A stretch of 59,588 nt of DNA from a virus. The stretch is from positions 1-59,588 of IMG/VR virus record IMGVR_UViG_3300022841_000019; one strand, written 5' to 3'. The notes below the pieces were generated by a model, which was not told the origin of the DNA, did no database searches, and saw nothing but the letters and a program-made list of their open reading frames with translations. The position numbers were made by a program, and so were the translations under genes. Below, piece by piece: positions 45,491 through 51,474 of the stretch; within the stretch, counting starts at the first letter, position 1, and each line of letters begins with the position of its first letter.

Positions 45491-45760
45491 CTAGTCTAAA
45501 AGCACGTAATAAGCATCTACATTGGCTCTCCTGAACCAATTTAAACCTTTATGAAAATTATTAATTAGTTCTTTTGTTACTGACTTAGGTTGGAGTTCCA
45601 TAACTAACTGTGCCCCTATTATAAAGTCGTACATAGATAATTCTGCTCCAGTAAGATCGTAACTAGCTCCGCTGAACGGGTTAGTTACAGTTTCACCAGA
45701 CGTGTATAGCACGCCATCAAACCATTTAGGTAATAATTGTTCTTTAGTATTATTGCTCAT
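45491..45760 (-). CDS. Conserved-type phage protein, unknown function
   Basis: From the ATG at 45760 (MSNNTKEQLLPKWFDGVLYT) the 89-residue protein has LPKWFDGVLYTSGETVTNPF, then LTGAELSMYDFIIGAQLV, and ends AYYVLLD. I recall this sequence type in marine phages, always without a known role. The start overlaps the upstream gene by 11 bases. Confidence 0.75.
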   Translation of the reverse strand: MSNNTKEQLLPKWFDGVLYTSGETVTNPFSGASYDLTGAELSMYDFIIGAQLVMELQPKSVTKELINNFHKGLNWFRRANVDAYYVLLD

Positions 45761-46193
45761 TATATCCTTCATTTAATAGTTCTTCTGTTATACTTTCTAA
45801 TGCTGTGTCATAAATACTACCATATAATGAATGCATTGCCTCCATTACATAATCTTCTTCTAAATCGCCTATGAAGATTTTACCACCCCCGCTTGAGTTT
45901 TTAATTCCCTCACATAAACAACCAGCTAAATCGCGATCATAATAGTGAACGTCCTCATTTATACTTATTTTGTCAGGGTTATAGGTTGCAATAAATACTT
46001 CGTAGCCATCTTGGGTACTCTCTGTATATATATAGTAATCCAAATTCCTTTCCCAGTCATCTGTTAATTCTACATTGTGATGATCTAAAACTAAATCCAT
46101 TAGTCTTTCGTCGTCATTGCACACGTCTTCACCAAATCCACTAGCCTTTAGTCTTTCGTTAATTAATTCGATTGTAATTAGTTTATTTGTCAT
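45750..46193 (-). CDS. Unknown acidic protein
   Basis: This 147-residue, strongly acidic protein has Asp/Glu clusters throughout and a GGGKIFIGDLEEDYVMEAM segment. It is upstream of and overlaps the next gene. No fold was recognised. Confidence 0.6.
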   Translation of the reverse strand: MTNKLITIELINERLKASGFGEDVCNDDERLMDLVLDHHNVELTDDWERNLDYYIYTESTQDGYEVFIATYNPDKISINEDVHYYDRDLAGCLCEGIKNSSGGGKIFIGDLEEDYVMEAMHSLYGSIYDTALESITEELLNEGYNEQ

Positions 46194-46202
46194 GGTTGTT
46201 TA

Positions 46203-46589
46203 TTATACGGTTAAAGATTCTTTGTTTATTTCTTTCATGCCTCTATTTTTTATTAGATAATTTTTTAGATATAGTAATCTATCTATCTCTTGCGGAATCA
46301 ATACTCTAATAGTTCCTACGGATGATCGAACCAATAACCTACCTAAGTTACGATACATGTAATCTGTCATACGTTGACGAGTTAAGTTTAACTGATAACA
46401 AGTGTGTTTATCATATGTACGTACTATACCTGATTTATATACAGCGAAAAACTCATCTCCGTATTTAAACGCTATAGTTCCGTTTTTTAATTGCCTATCA
46501 CTGGTTACATTGTTTACAGCATAGCTTGTTGTTAACTCTTTAACGAACACAGCTACTTGTAGTTCTGCGTATGATTTATAATTTCTCAT
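46203..46589 (-). CDS. Unknown protein
   Basis: This 128-residue protein has a mixed strand/helix pattern, e.g. GDEFFAVYKSGIVRTYDKHT and a helical LTRQRMTDYMYRNLGRLLVR. It overlaps the upstream gene by 14 bases. The basic helices could bind nucleic acid. The function is unknown. Confidence 0.6.
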   Translation of the reverse strand: MRNYKSYAELQVAVFVKELTTSYAVNNVTSDRQLKNGTIAFKYGDEFFAVYKSGIVRTYDKHTCYQLNLTRQRMTDYMYRNLGRLLVRSSVGTIRVLIPQEIDRLLYLKNYLIKNRGMKEINKESLTV

Positions 46590-46794
46590 CTGTTTCTATT
46601 AATTTAGTTATGTAATTCCATATTTTTATTTCTTTCTTTGTGCCTTCTATAAGTAGTACCAACTCTCTTCTAGTTATACAACCGTAAAAACCTGCTAATA
46701 AATCTTGCTTATATGTGGACAACTCAATGTCTAACATTGTTAGCCGCGCAAACGCTTTATCGCTTGCTCTTTCTACAATCTCTTGCCTTGTCAT
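46576..46794 (-). CDS. Small helical protein
   Basis: I place the start at 46794 (MTRQEIVERASDKAFARL), because a promoter-like GATAAT box covers the earlier in-frame ATG at 46833. The 72-residue protein is helical with alternating charges. The function is unknown. Confidence 0.6.
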   Translation of the reverse strand: MTRQEIVERASDKAFARLTMLDIELSTYKQDLLAGFYGCITRRELVLLIEGTKKEIKIWNYITKLIETDEKL

Positions 46795-46820
46795 ACTGTT
46801 TAATTCGTTTGTTATATCAT

Positions 46821-46850
46821 TATTATCTACCATAGTTCGTATTTTATTTG
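46821..46850 (-). promoter_or_regulatory. Promoter-like site upstream of 46576-46794
   Basis: Minus strand: CAAATAAAATACGA, 9 nt (ACTATGGTA), GATAATA. It fits the family spacing exactly and sits 27 bases before the chosen ATG, which supports the shorter start for that gene. Confidence 0.68.
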
Positions 46851-46863
46851 TTTCTATTTATCT

Positions 46864-46926
46864 CTATTGCTTTTTAAGCCCCTTCTTAAACTCAGGCTTC
46901 AACCTACTCCATAGTGTTTTACTCAT
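46864..46926 (-). CDS. Microprotein with LKPEF motif
   Basis: A 20-codon ORF (MSKTLWSRLKPEFKKGLKKQ) begins two bases after the stop of the upstream gene. The same RLKPEF core starts the 68-residue protein at 47465-47671, so the two may share a binding mode or ancestry. It is a basic amphipathic peptide; coding is plausible. Confidence 0.4.
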   Translation of the reverse strand: MSKTLWSRLKPEFKKGLKKQ

Positions 46927-46928
46927 AA

Positions 46929-47237
46929 CTATTTTATTAATTTAACTAATATATTCCTTGCTTTATCAGTACTCTTTTTATCTACACCACCAATATGGAA
47001 ACTATATTCTCTGTCTAGATCAAGAGGTCTGTATTCTTTCCAATCATACACTGTAAACTGTAGGTCTTTACCTGCTTGAAAACTAAAATCAAAGTTAGTT
47101 TTATCTTCACCATCATTATAGTCATTATAAGATAGGTTGTTTTTCTTAGCTAGGTCTAGTAAACTATTAGGTGTTGTATCTATAGTTGTACCATGAAAGC
47201 TACTCTGTTCCCATTTAATTACTTCTGTTAACTTCAT
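46929..47237 (-). CDS. Unknown protein
   Basis: This 102-residue protein (MKLTEVIKWEQSSFHGTTID at the start) has a beta-rich core FDFSFQAGKDLQFTVYDWKEY and a final helix. It follows the tRNA-like RNA region in transcript order. The function is unknown. Confidence 0.6.
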   Translation of the reverse strand: MKLTEVIKWEQSSFHGTTIDTTPNSLLDLAKKNNLSYNDYNDGEDKTNFDFSFQAGKDLQFTVYDWKEYRPLDLDREYSFHIGGVDKKSTDKARNILVKLIK

Positions 47238-47250
47238 TATTTATATTTTA

Positions 47251-47464
47251 GTAACTAGTGAGGAATCGAACCTCATACCCGTCGGTAGTCTGCAAGACTT
47301 CAAGCTCGTGAAAACGTTTACTTAATTCAAGTTGCAACCATACCTAGTTGTCGGTTTTCGAGTTAAAGAGCCATCTACCGTAAAACTCTTGATTATATTA
47401 AAGGATCTTCGTCAGCTTAACAATTTAAAATACCATTCCCGTACTGAGCCTTTCACCGTAATCT
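47251..47464 (-). ncRNA. Structured RNA region ending in a tRNA-like T-arm
   Basis: The minus strand holds a perfect T-arm (TGAGG-TTCGATT-CCTCA, 47259-47275) followed by CTAGTT, which pairs with AACTAG 93 bases upstream as an acceptor-like stem. Between them are TACC-GACG-GGTA (like a class II variable arm), AGTCT/AGACT and ACTT/AAGT hairpins. A standard D-arm and anticodon arm cannot be drawn, so it is not called a functional tRNA. The remaining 110 bases, up to the stop of the upstream gene, are also non-coding with pairing segments. Confidence 0.5.
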
Positions 47465-47671
47465 TTATATAGTTATAAACAAGTCTCCAAAATATCTAAC
47501 CTCGCAAGCTGAGCATATGTCGCTGGCTGTGCCAAATCTTACGTCAGTAAAGTAGTTGTTATCTGCAAGTGTTTCCATGCACTCCTCATAAGTTCTTGGG
47601 AATTTTAATTTAAAGTCTTCCATTTTTTGGATAAACTCTGGCTTTAATCTTTGTAAAAGTGATAATTGCAT
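47465..47671 (-). CDS. Small unknown protein
   Basis: I choose the ATG at 47671 (MQLSLLQRLKPEF), since the earlier one at 47692 falls in the promoter-like box. The 68-residue protein has a basic amphipathic start and an acidic, Cys-containing C-terminal half (ASDICSACEVRYFGD). It shares RLKPEF with the microprotein at 46864-46926. The function is unknown. Confidence 0.6.
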   Translation of the reverse strand: MQLSLLQRLKPEFIQKMEDFKLKFPRTYEECMETLADNNYFTDVRFGTASDICSACEVRYFGDLFITI

Positions 47672-47690
47672 AATGTTAATTTTAATATTC

Positions 47691-47725
47691 ATATATATTA
47701 TCGATCAGTGATCGTGTTTCGTTTG
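47691..47725 (-). promoter_or_regulatory. Promoter-like site upstream of 47465-47671
   Basis: Minus strand: CAAACGAAACACGA, 9 nt (TCACTGATC), GATAATATATAT. It is nearly identical over 39 bases to the site at 48372-48406, with one difference, suggesting recent duplication or strong selection on the whole element. Confidence 0.75.
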
Positions 47726-47746
47726 AAAAACGCTTGTAATGTGCGC

Positions 47747-47956
47747 TTAATACGGCTCGTTATTGTGATCCCACAGTCTATTATTGGCAAAACCCTTGCC
47801 TTTAGTACCTGATCCTTTAGATTTAACTAATACTTTGTTGTACTCTTTAATACTTAGACCCCTAGCGTAACCGTGTATAGCAACTAACGCTAAGTGGTTC
47901 ATAGATCTTTCTTTTTTATTATTCTCAAGAATTGCTAGTACCTTGTTTTTATCCAT
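47747..47956 (-). CDS. Small basic protein
   Basis: This 69-residue Lys- and Asn-rich protein (MDKNKVLAILENNKKERSMN at the start) ends in a Gly/Lys-rich GSGTKGKGFANNRLWDHNN. It may bind nucleic acid given its charge. The function is unknown. Confidence 0.55.
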   Translation of the reverse strand: MDKNKVLAILENNKKERSMNHLALVAIHGYARGLSIKEYNKVLVKSKGSGTKGKGFANNRLWDHNNEPY

Positions 47957-47965
47957 GTCTATTAG

Positions 47966-48151
47966 TTATTTAATGCTTTTTAAAAGTAGCTTTAACGCTT
48001 TTTTAAAGATCTTTTTATTTAATTCATCGTACTCAACGCCGTGTAGACGTACGCTAGCGGTTTGCCACTCTATATTATCAATTATGAAGTCCTTGGTTAA
48101 TATAGCTGTGTTCTCTGCTATTTCTTTTATTTTTTTATTTGACAAACTCAT
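47966..48151 (-). CDS. Small unknown protein
   Basis: This 61-residue helical protein (MSLSNKKIKEIAENTAILTK at the start) ends KALKLLLKSIK. It is four bases from the gene upstream. The opposite-strand ORF in this place looks unnatural (Phe/Ser-rich), which supports the minus frame. The function is unknown. Confidence 0.55.
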   Translation of the reverse strand: MSLSNKKIKEIAENTAILTKDFIIDNIEWQTASVRLHGVEYDELNKKIFKKALKLLLKSIK

Positions 48152-48155
48152 AGGT

Positions 48156-48350
48156 TTAAACGGGTAAGTAAGTTAGACCTTTGTAGTTAAACCAGCTGTT
48201 AATACCGTCTTTGTCATCTATTTTATCAAATATAAAGCCGAAGTTTAAAGGTAATGATCCTACTTCATAACCTTTATATTTAACAGCGACAGATTCATTA
48301 TCTTTTTTTATTTGCAAAGTGGTTTTACTTGTAAATTTAATTTGTTTCAT
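48156..48350 (-). CDS. Small beta-rich unknown protein
   Basis: From the ATG at 48350 (MKQIKFTSKTTLQIKKDNES) the 64-residue protein alternates strand residues (VAVKYKGYEVGSLPL). The longer frame would start inside the promoter-like site, so it is rejected. The function is unknown. Confidence 0.6.
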   Translation of the reverse strand: MKQIKFTSKTTLQIKKDNESVAVKYKGYEVGSLPLNFGFIFDKIDDKDGINSWFNYKGLTYLPV

Positions 48351-48371
48351 GGTATATTTATTTATCGTTAC

Positions 48372-48406
48372 ATATATATTATCGATCAGTGATCGTATTT
48401 CGTTTG
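48372..48406 (-). promoter_or_regulatory. Promoter-like site upstream of 48156-48350
   Basis: Minus strand: CAAACGAAATACGA, 9 nt (TCACTGATC), GATAATATATAT, ending about 20 bases before the ATG. It is the twin of the site at 47691-47725. Confidence 0.75.
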
Positions 48407-48413
48407 AAAACAA

Positions 48414-48707
48414 CTAATCTAACTCCCAGTTTTCTTTGTTTAGGAACGATTCTACGTTCTTAGACCTATTCAAACGTTCAGCAGCATAGGTTTTATACTC
48501 GTCAAAATAATAGTCTATTAGATCTTGAGTTTCTTGCTCGCTGTAAGCTACAAACTGCTTTACGTGGTAGTCGTGTAAAAGATCTTTATCGTTACAAGTG
48601 TACTCTGTGATCGTGGATTCAGTCTGCTTTTCCAAGTTGTACTGAACGCGGCTACTAATTGTGTATAGCACGCCGCGATAGAAATTCTTTTTACTTATTG
48701 TACTCAT
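48414..48707 (-). CDS. Unknown protein
   Basis: This 97-residue acidic protein has Tyr-rich helices (DLIDYYFDEYKTYAAERL). It overlaps the upstream gene by 17 bases, and a promoter-like site lies just beyond its end. The function is unknown. Confidence 0.6.
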   Translation of the reverse strand: MSTISKKNFYRGVLYTISSRVQYNLEKQTESTITEYTCNDKDLLHDYHVKQFVAYSEQETQDLIDYYFDEYKTYAAERLNRSKNVESFLNKENWELD

Positions 48708-49263
48708 TATAGATCAATTTTTTAATAATACCATCTACGACTGAAACTGTAGTACCACTAACTTCTGTATTATCTTTTAGAATAAATCTCGCACGAGGTA
48801 ATTTGCTAAGACCTAAGGAAACTAGTATTTCATTTAAGCACCAATCTCGTTGTATTATCTGGAAATCACTTGCAGTAGTTTTCTTTTCACACTTAGCAAG
48901 CTCTATCTTTAAAAAGTTTATTCTATCTTCTACACTATAGCTAGACAGCTCGTTTTCAATAAATCCAATGATTGTTTTTTCCACTAAACAATAAACACCA
49001 CTCTGTAGATCAGAGTAATTGTTTTTAAATAACTTACTGTATAAATTTCTAAACTCTGAGTAGTTTGTATCATCACCACCTATTGACCATTGCATATCGC
49101 ACTCTAAGTCTTCTATGGTCCTAACTTCTTTATCACCGATTATTTGAGTGTGAATATTTCCCGTGGCTTCAACTTGCGCTGTTATAAGTTTGTTCACTTC
49201 TACTACTACATCGTAGTTAAATCTTATCCAATCTGGTTTCTTTGTAATTGCTTTAATTTTCAT
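48691..49263 (-). CDS. Unknown protein
   Basis: This 190-residue protein (MKIKAITKKPDWIRFNYDVV at the start) has a beta-rich first half and a helical middle with an Asp-Asp-Thr-Asn stretch. A repeated promoter-like site sits 28 bases upstream of its ATG. No family was recognised. Confidence 0.6.
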   Translation of the reverse strand: MKIKAITKKPDWIRFNYDVVVEVNKLITAQVEATGNIHTQIIGDKEVRTIEDLECDMQWSIGGDDTNYSEFRNLYSKLFKNNYSDLQSGVYCLVEKTIIGFIENELSSYSVEDRINFLKIELAKCEKKTTASDFQIIQRDWCLNEILVSLGLSKLPRARFILKDNTEVSGTTVSVVDGIIKKLIYNEYNK

Positions 49264-49290
49264 CTTTTGTTTTATTGTATTAAATTCAGT

Positions 49291-49322
49291 TATATTATCT
49301 ATTAGTGATCGTATTTTTATTG
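49291..49322 (-). promoter_or_regulatory. Promoter-like site upstream of 48691-49263
   Basis: Minus strand: CAATAAAAATACGA, 9 nt (TCACTAATA), GATAATATA, ending 28 bases before the ATG at 49263. It matches the family spacing exactly. Confidence 0.75.
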
Positions 49323-49323
49323 T

Positions 49324-49518
49324 TTAGAATAAAGAACTGTAAACACACTCGCTCACAAAATCTAAGTGATCTGAGTTTATCTCATCGAGCATTTCCTCTG
49401 ACATATCTTCACCATTATACTCTGCCGACTCAATAAAAGCATCGACAAAATCTGGGTAGTCACTTGCGTCTATTCCGTCGACACTTACGTTGGTTACTAA
49501 TTTAAAATCTATAATCAT
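49324..49518 (-). CDS. Small acidic protein
   Basis: This 64-residue, strongly acidic protein (MIIDFKLVTNVSVDGIDASD at the start) overlaps the upstream gene by one base (TAATG). It is rich in Asp/Glu, with a Cys near the end. The function is unknown. Confidence 0.6.
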   Translation of the reverse strand: MIIDFKLVTNVSVDGIDASDYPDFVDAFIESAEYNGEDMSEEMLDEINSDHLDFVSECVYSSLF

Positions 49519-49838
49519 TACTCTATTTCGTTTAAGTCTTCTTTTAATCTACTTATAAAGGAATCTTCTCCATCGTCTCCTGATAAATACCAATCTATTC
49601 TGTTGACATATGCTTCCGCTTGCTTTAAGATCTTGACTGCTTTTTTAAATTCTTCTTGAATATCCTTTCTGTAAGTATAATTATATCTTTCTTCTGGATG
49701 TTCTTCAAGGTATTCATCACAAAAGGAATAAAGCTCTTTTTTAGATATCTCTTCACCTTGGCTGTCTAACGTTGTTTGGATGTTATCCGCTATTTCTCCA
49801 ATTCTAAACTGGTGGTATTCAAACATTCCTCCGCTCAT
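49518..49838 (-). CDS. Acidic helical protein
   Basis: This 106-residue acidic protein (MSGGMFEYHQFRIGEIADNI at the start) has a YSFCDEYLEEHPEERYNYTY segment. A second ATG 12 bases in could also serve. It is downstream of one of the promoter-like sites. The function is unknown. Confidence 0.6.
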   Translation of the reverse strand: MSGGMFEYHQFRIGEIADNIQTTLDSQGEEISKKELYSFCDEYLEEHPEERYNYTYRKDIQEEFKKAVKILKQAEAYVNRIDWYLSGDDGEDSFISRLKEDLNEIE

Positions 49839-49872
49839 TTTTTCTTGTTGTTTTTATATGTATTATTTACAT

Positions 49873-49905
49873 CGATATTATCGATTACTTTACGTATTTC
49901 TACTG
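49873..49905 (-). promoter_or_regulatory. Promoter-like site upstream of 49518-49838
   Basis: Minus strand: AGTAGAAATACGT, 9 nt (AAAGTAATC), GATAATATCG, about 35 bases before the ATG. One base differs in the TACGA box; the 9-nt spacer is kept. Confidence 0.6.
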
Positions 49906-49916
49906 TAGACAGTATA

Positions 49917-50012
49917 CTATCTCTTTATTGAGTGTATAATTCTTGACCATAACTTTAATTCTTCATTGACTTCCTTTAGTGTAAGGATTAAATTGTGCGT
50001 AAATTTTCTCAT
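49917..50012 (-). CDS. Microprotein, unknown
   Basis: A 31-codon ORF (MRKFTHNLILTLKEVNEELK at the start) is helical and basic at both ends. It fills part of the gap between 49838 and 50092. It contains TCAAGAATTATACAC, which recurs in non-coding DNA near 50505, so coding is uncertain. Confidence 0.3.
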   Translation of the reverse strand: MRKFTHNLILTLKEVNEELKLWSRIIHSIKR

Positions 50013-50057
50013 TTTTAGTATGTTTTAAAAGGTGTATAATTATTTGTTTGTAGAAAA

Positions 50058-50089
50058 GGTTAGAGAGATATAAAACTACCTCTCTGACC
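50058..50089 (-). terminator. Hairpin terminator after 50092-50328
   Basis: On the minus strand GGTCAGAGAG pairs with CTCTCTAACC (one G-U), loop of 12, followed by TTTTC. It starts three bases after the gene's stop and would end its transcript. Confidence 0.65.
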
Positions 50090-50091
50090 AT

Positions 50092-50328
50092 CTAAGACTG
50101 CTCTACGATCAAGAACGGTCTTACTACTGTTGGTATTGAAGCACTTGAAGTGTAACTTTTATACTTTTCCCAGCAAGGCATTTTTTCTAGTTTCTCTTGC
50201 ATTGCAGCGAAGGCGTCGTCATGGTTGTACTTCGATACTTTTCCATTGCTGAAGGTAACTTCTATTATTTGGTTTTTACCGATTAGTGATTTTCTAATGA
50301 AAAATCTTTTTGAACTTAGTGTACTCAT
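50092..50328 (-). CDS. Small paralogous protein, copy 1
   Basis: This 78-residue protein has the pattern SKRFFIRKSLIGKNQIIEV, then VSKYNHDDA, then CWEKYKSYTSSASIP. The same protein, diverged, is encoded at 50801-51031. It is basic with a strand-rich front and a Trp-containing helix. Flanking promoter and terminator make it a single-gene unit. The function is unknown. Confidence 0.65.
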   Translation of the reverse strand: MSTLSSKRFFIRKSLIGKNQIIEVTFSNGKVSKYNHDDAFAAMQEKLEKMPCWEKYKSYTSSASIPTVVRPFLIVEQS

Positions 50329-50368
50329 AATTTATTTATTTTAAGGTTTATATTTATTTATTTACAAC

Positions 50369-50400
50369 TATATTATCTGTTAGTGGTCGTATTTAATTTG
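50369..50400 (-). promoter_or_regulatory. Promoter-like site upstream of 50092-50328
   Basis: Minus strand: CAAATTAAATACGA, 9 nt (CCACTAACA), GATAATATA, about 40 bases before the ATG. It fits the family exactly. Confidence 0.72.
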
Positions 50401-50454
50401 TAACTTCTTATAATTCTCATAAACTCTTTGTTTTTGTTATTAGTTTTTGTTACA

Positions 50455-50488
50455 TATATATTATCTGACGATGTTCGTATAATTTTTG
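50455..50488 (-). promoter_or_regulatory. Promoter-like site with no clear gene behind it
   Basis: Minus strand: CAAAAATTATACGA, 9 nt (ACATCGTCA), GATAATATATA. The only ORF right after it is 15 codons (ATG at 50420, MRIIRSYKLNTTTNR), ending just before the next promoter-like site. It may make a short RNA or add to expression of 50092-50328. Confidence 0.6.
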
Positions 50489-50576
50489 TACAAGTGCTAT
50501 ACACAGTGTATAATTCTTGAGCAACTCGTAGGGCGGAGTATACTCTTCCGATCTTGTTGCAGAACCAGGCTGTTGT
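50489..50576. other. Non-coding stretch upstream of hairpin copy A
   Basis: This part of a ~300-base stretch (50329-50631) has no gene. It holds a TGCTATACACAGTGTATA near-inverted repeat at about 50495 and a CG-richer GGGCGGAGTATAC segment, then runs into hairpin copy A. I see no ORF with a start codon in either strand. Confidence 0.45.
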
Positions 50577-50633
50577 AAAAGTGTGACACTAGGTAGTTAA
50601 GTATAACTAGTAAGGGGCTAATGTCACAGTTTT
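50577..50633 (+). repeat. Hairpin repeat element, copy A
   Basis: Plus strand: arm AAAAGTGTGACACTAG, a 25-nt middle with inner stem AGTTA/TAACT and ending AGTAAGGGG, then arm CTAATGTCACAGTTTT. It lies just past the stop of 50632-50772 on the minus strand, in opposite orientation to that gene. The AAGGGG-CTAATGTCACA part mimics the start region of the HTH gene but leads only to MSQF and a stop. Confidence 0.85.
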
Positions 50634-50772
50634 AAGATGAAGATCCGAAGGCTTCTATAGCTCTTTCGATTGTCAATTGATCTTCAGTTTTAAAGACCTT
50701 CTCTTCTGATTGCCAGAAAGCAGACTCATATGTCGATCCATCTGATCTTGTTATTGTTTTTATTATATACAT
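50632..50772 (-). CDS. Small unknown protein
   Basis: A 46-codon ORF (MYIIKTITRSDGSTYESAFW at the start) has strand then helix and ends AIEAFGSSS. It lies between the two paralogous genes and its stop abuts hairpin copy A. Protein-like composition supports coding. The function is unknown. Confidence 0.6.
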   Translation of the reverse strand: MYIIKTITRSDGSTYESAFWQSEEKVFKTEDQLTIERAIEAFGSSS

Positions 50773-50800
50773 ATTATTTAGTTTAGATTATTTGAAAGTA

Positions 50801-51031
50801 TTAGTCTGTGATTAACACAGATCTAACACTCACTGGAATACTTGCGCTTGAAGTATACGATTTGTATTTCTCCCAACAATTCATACTGTTCAATTTATCT
50901 TTCATAACATCATATGCCTGGTCGTGATTATACTTCGATACATTACCATTTTTGAATGTAACTTCTATGATCTGATTTTGACCGATTAATGACTTTCTTA
51001 CTAAGAATCTTTTTGATTTTAAAATTTCCAT
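50801..51031 (-). CDS. Small paralogous protein, copy 2
   Basis: This 76-residue protein shares SLIG-x-NQIIEVTF, VSKYNHD and CWEKYKSYTSSASIP with 50092-50328, so the two arose by duplication and kept the same core. It is the first minus-strand gene after the divergence region and has its own promoter-like site. The function is unknown; duplication and early position suggest selection for dosage or two targets. Confidence 0.65.
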   Translation of the reverse strand: MEILKSKRFLVRKSLIGQNQIIEVTFKNGNVSKYNHDQAYDVMKDKLNSMNCWEKYKSYTSSASIPVSVRSVLITD

Positions 51032-51070
51032 TTGACTTGATTTTATTATTATTATTATTATTTATATTCA

Positions 51071-51105
51071 ACTATATTATCTGATAGATGTTGTAGATTA
51101 TTTGA
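51071..51105 (-). promoter_or_regulatory. Promoter-like site upstream of 50801-51031
   Basis: Minus strand: CAAATAATCTACAA, 9 nt (CATCTATCA), GATAATATA, about 40 bases before the ATG. The GATAAT box and spacing are kept; TACGA is TACAA. Confidence 0.6.
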
Positions 51106-51136
51106 GGTTAAAATTTTGATTATTATTATTTTAATT

Positions 51137-51170
51137 ACATAGATATTATCTGAGACCAGCAGTAGAAAGC
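51137..51170 (-). promoter_or_regulatory. Weak member of the promoter-like family
   Basis: Minus strand: TTTCTACTG, 9 nt (CTGGTCTCA), GATAATATCT. Only the GATAATAT box and spacer fit well. It is the outermost site, facing the minus-strand block from the divergence region. Confidence 0.4.
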
Positions 51171-51184
51171 TTGTATGCTATACA

Positions 51185-51417
51185 TTTTCCTACGGAAAAA
51201 GAAATGCGATCGCGATAGTAGTCTCGTAATAAAAACGTGAAATACATACCGAAAACGATAACAAAACGTGAAAAACCATACGATTACCGAAAAAACACAG
51301 GGGGACCCGGCAAATTGAAACGTATTTGGGTTTTGAAGCAGGAGCTCTACGGTAGAGGGCAACCCCCTAGTTCTAGACATTTAACAAAAATTTTTTAGAA
51401 AAAAATTACACCAGCAT
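51185..51417. other. Non-coding divergence region, candidate origin or control region
   Basis: This is part of a ~500-base gap between the divergent blocks (51032-51536). It is richer in G and C than its surroundings and holds AAAACGTGAAA twice, GCGATCGCGAT, an AGGGGG/CCCCCT long-range pair (about 51300 and 51365), an inner CTCTA-CGG-TAGAG hairpin, and an AT-rich AATTTTTTAG/AAAAAAATT inverted repeat near 51390. The minus ORF that spans it (51135-51380) has an unnatural Phe/Arg/Ser-rich composition and is not believed. Confidence 0.5.
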
Positions 51418-51474
51418 AAAACTGTGACATTAGGCTATTAGATATATATAGTAAGGGGCTATTGTCACACTGTT
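51418..51474 (+). repeat. Hairpin repeat element, copy B, in the divergence region
   Basis: Plus strand: arm AAAACTGTGACATTAG, a 25-nt middle with AT-rich inner pairing and ending AGTAAGGGG, then arm CTATTGTCACACTGTT. It lies between the two divergent gene blocks, 60 bases before the first plus-strand gene. It carries ATT where copy C has its ATG, so it cannot start a protein. Confidence 0.85.

Noticed and set aside
47251-47351. tRNA-Ala(TGC) or tRNA-Cys reading of the T-arm-containing region
   Set aside because: An anticodon-like CTTGCAG loop can be drawn with a 4/5 stem, but the D-arm is absent and the distance to the acceptor is about 20 nt too long.
47943-48167. Plus-strand ORF opposite 47966-48151
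   Set aside because: The minus frame has normal protein composition and operon spacing; the plus frame is Ser/Phe-rich and isolated.
51135-51380. 81-codon minus-strand ORF in the divergence region
   Set aside because: Phe/Arg/Ser-rich composition, no operon context, and it overlaps repeats and a promoter-like site; likely a chance open frame.
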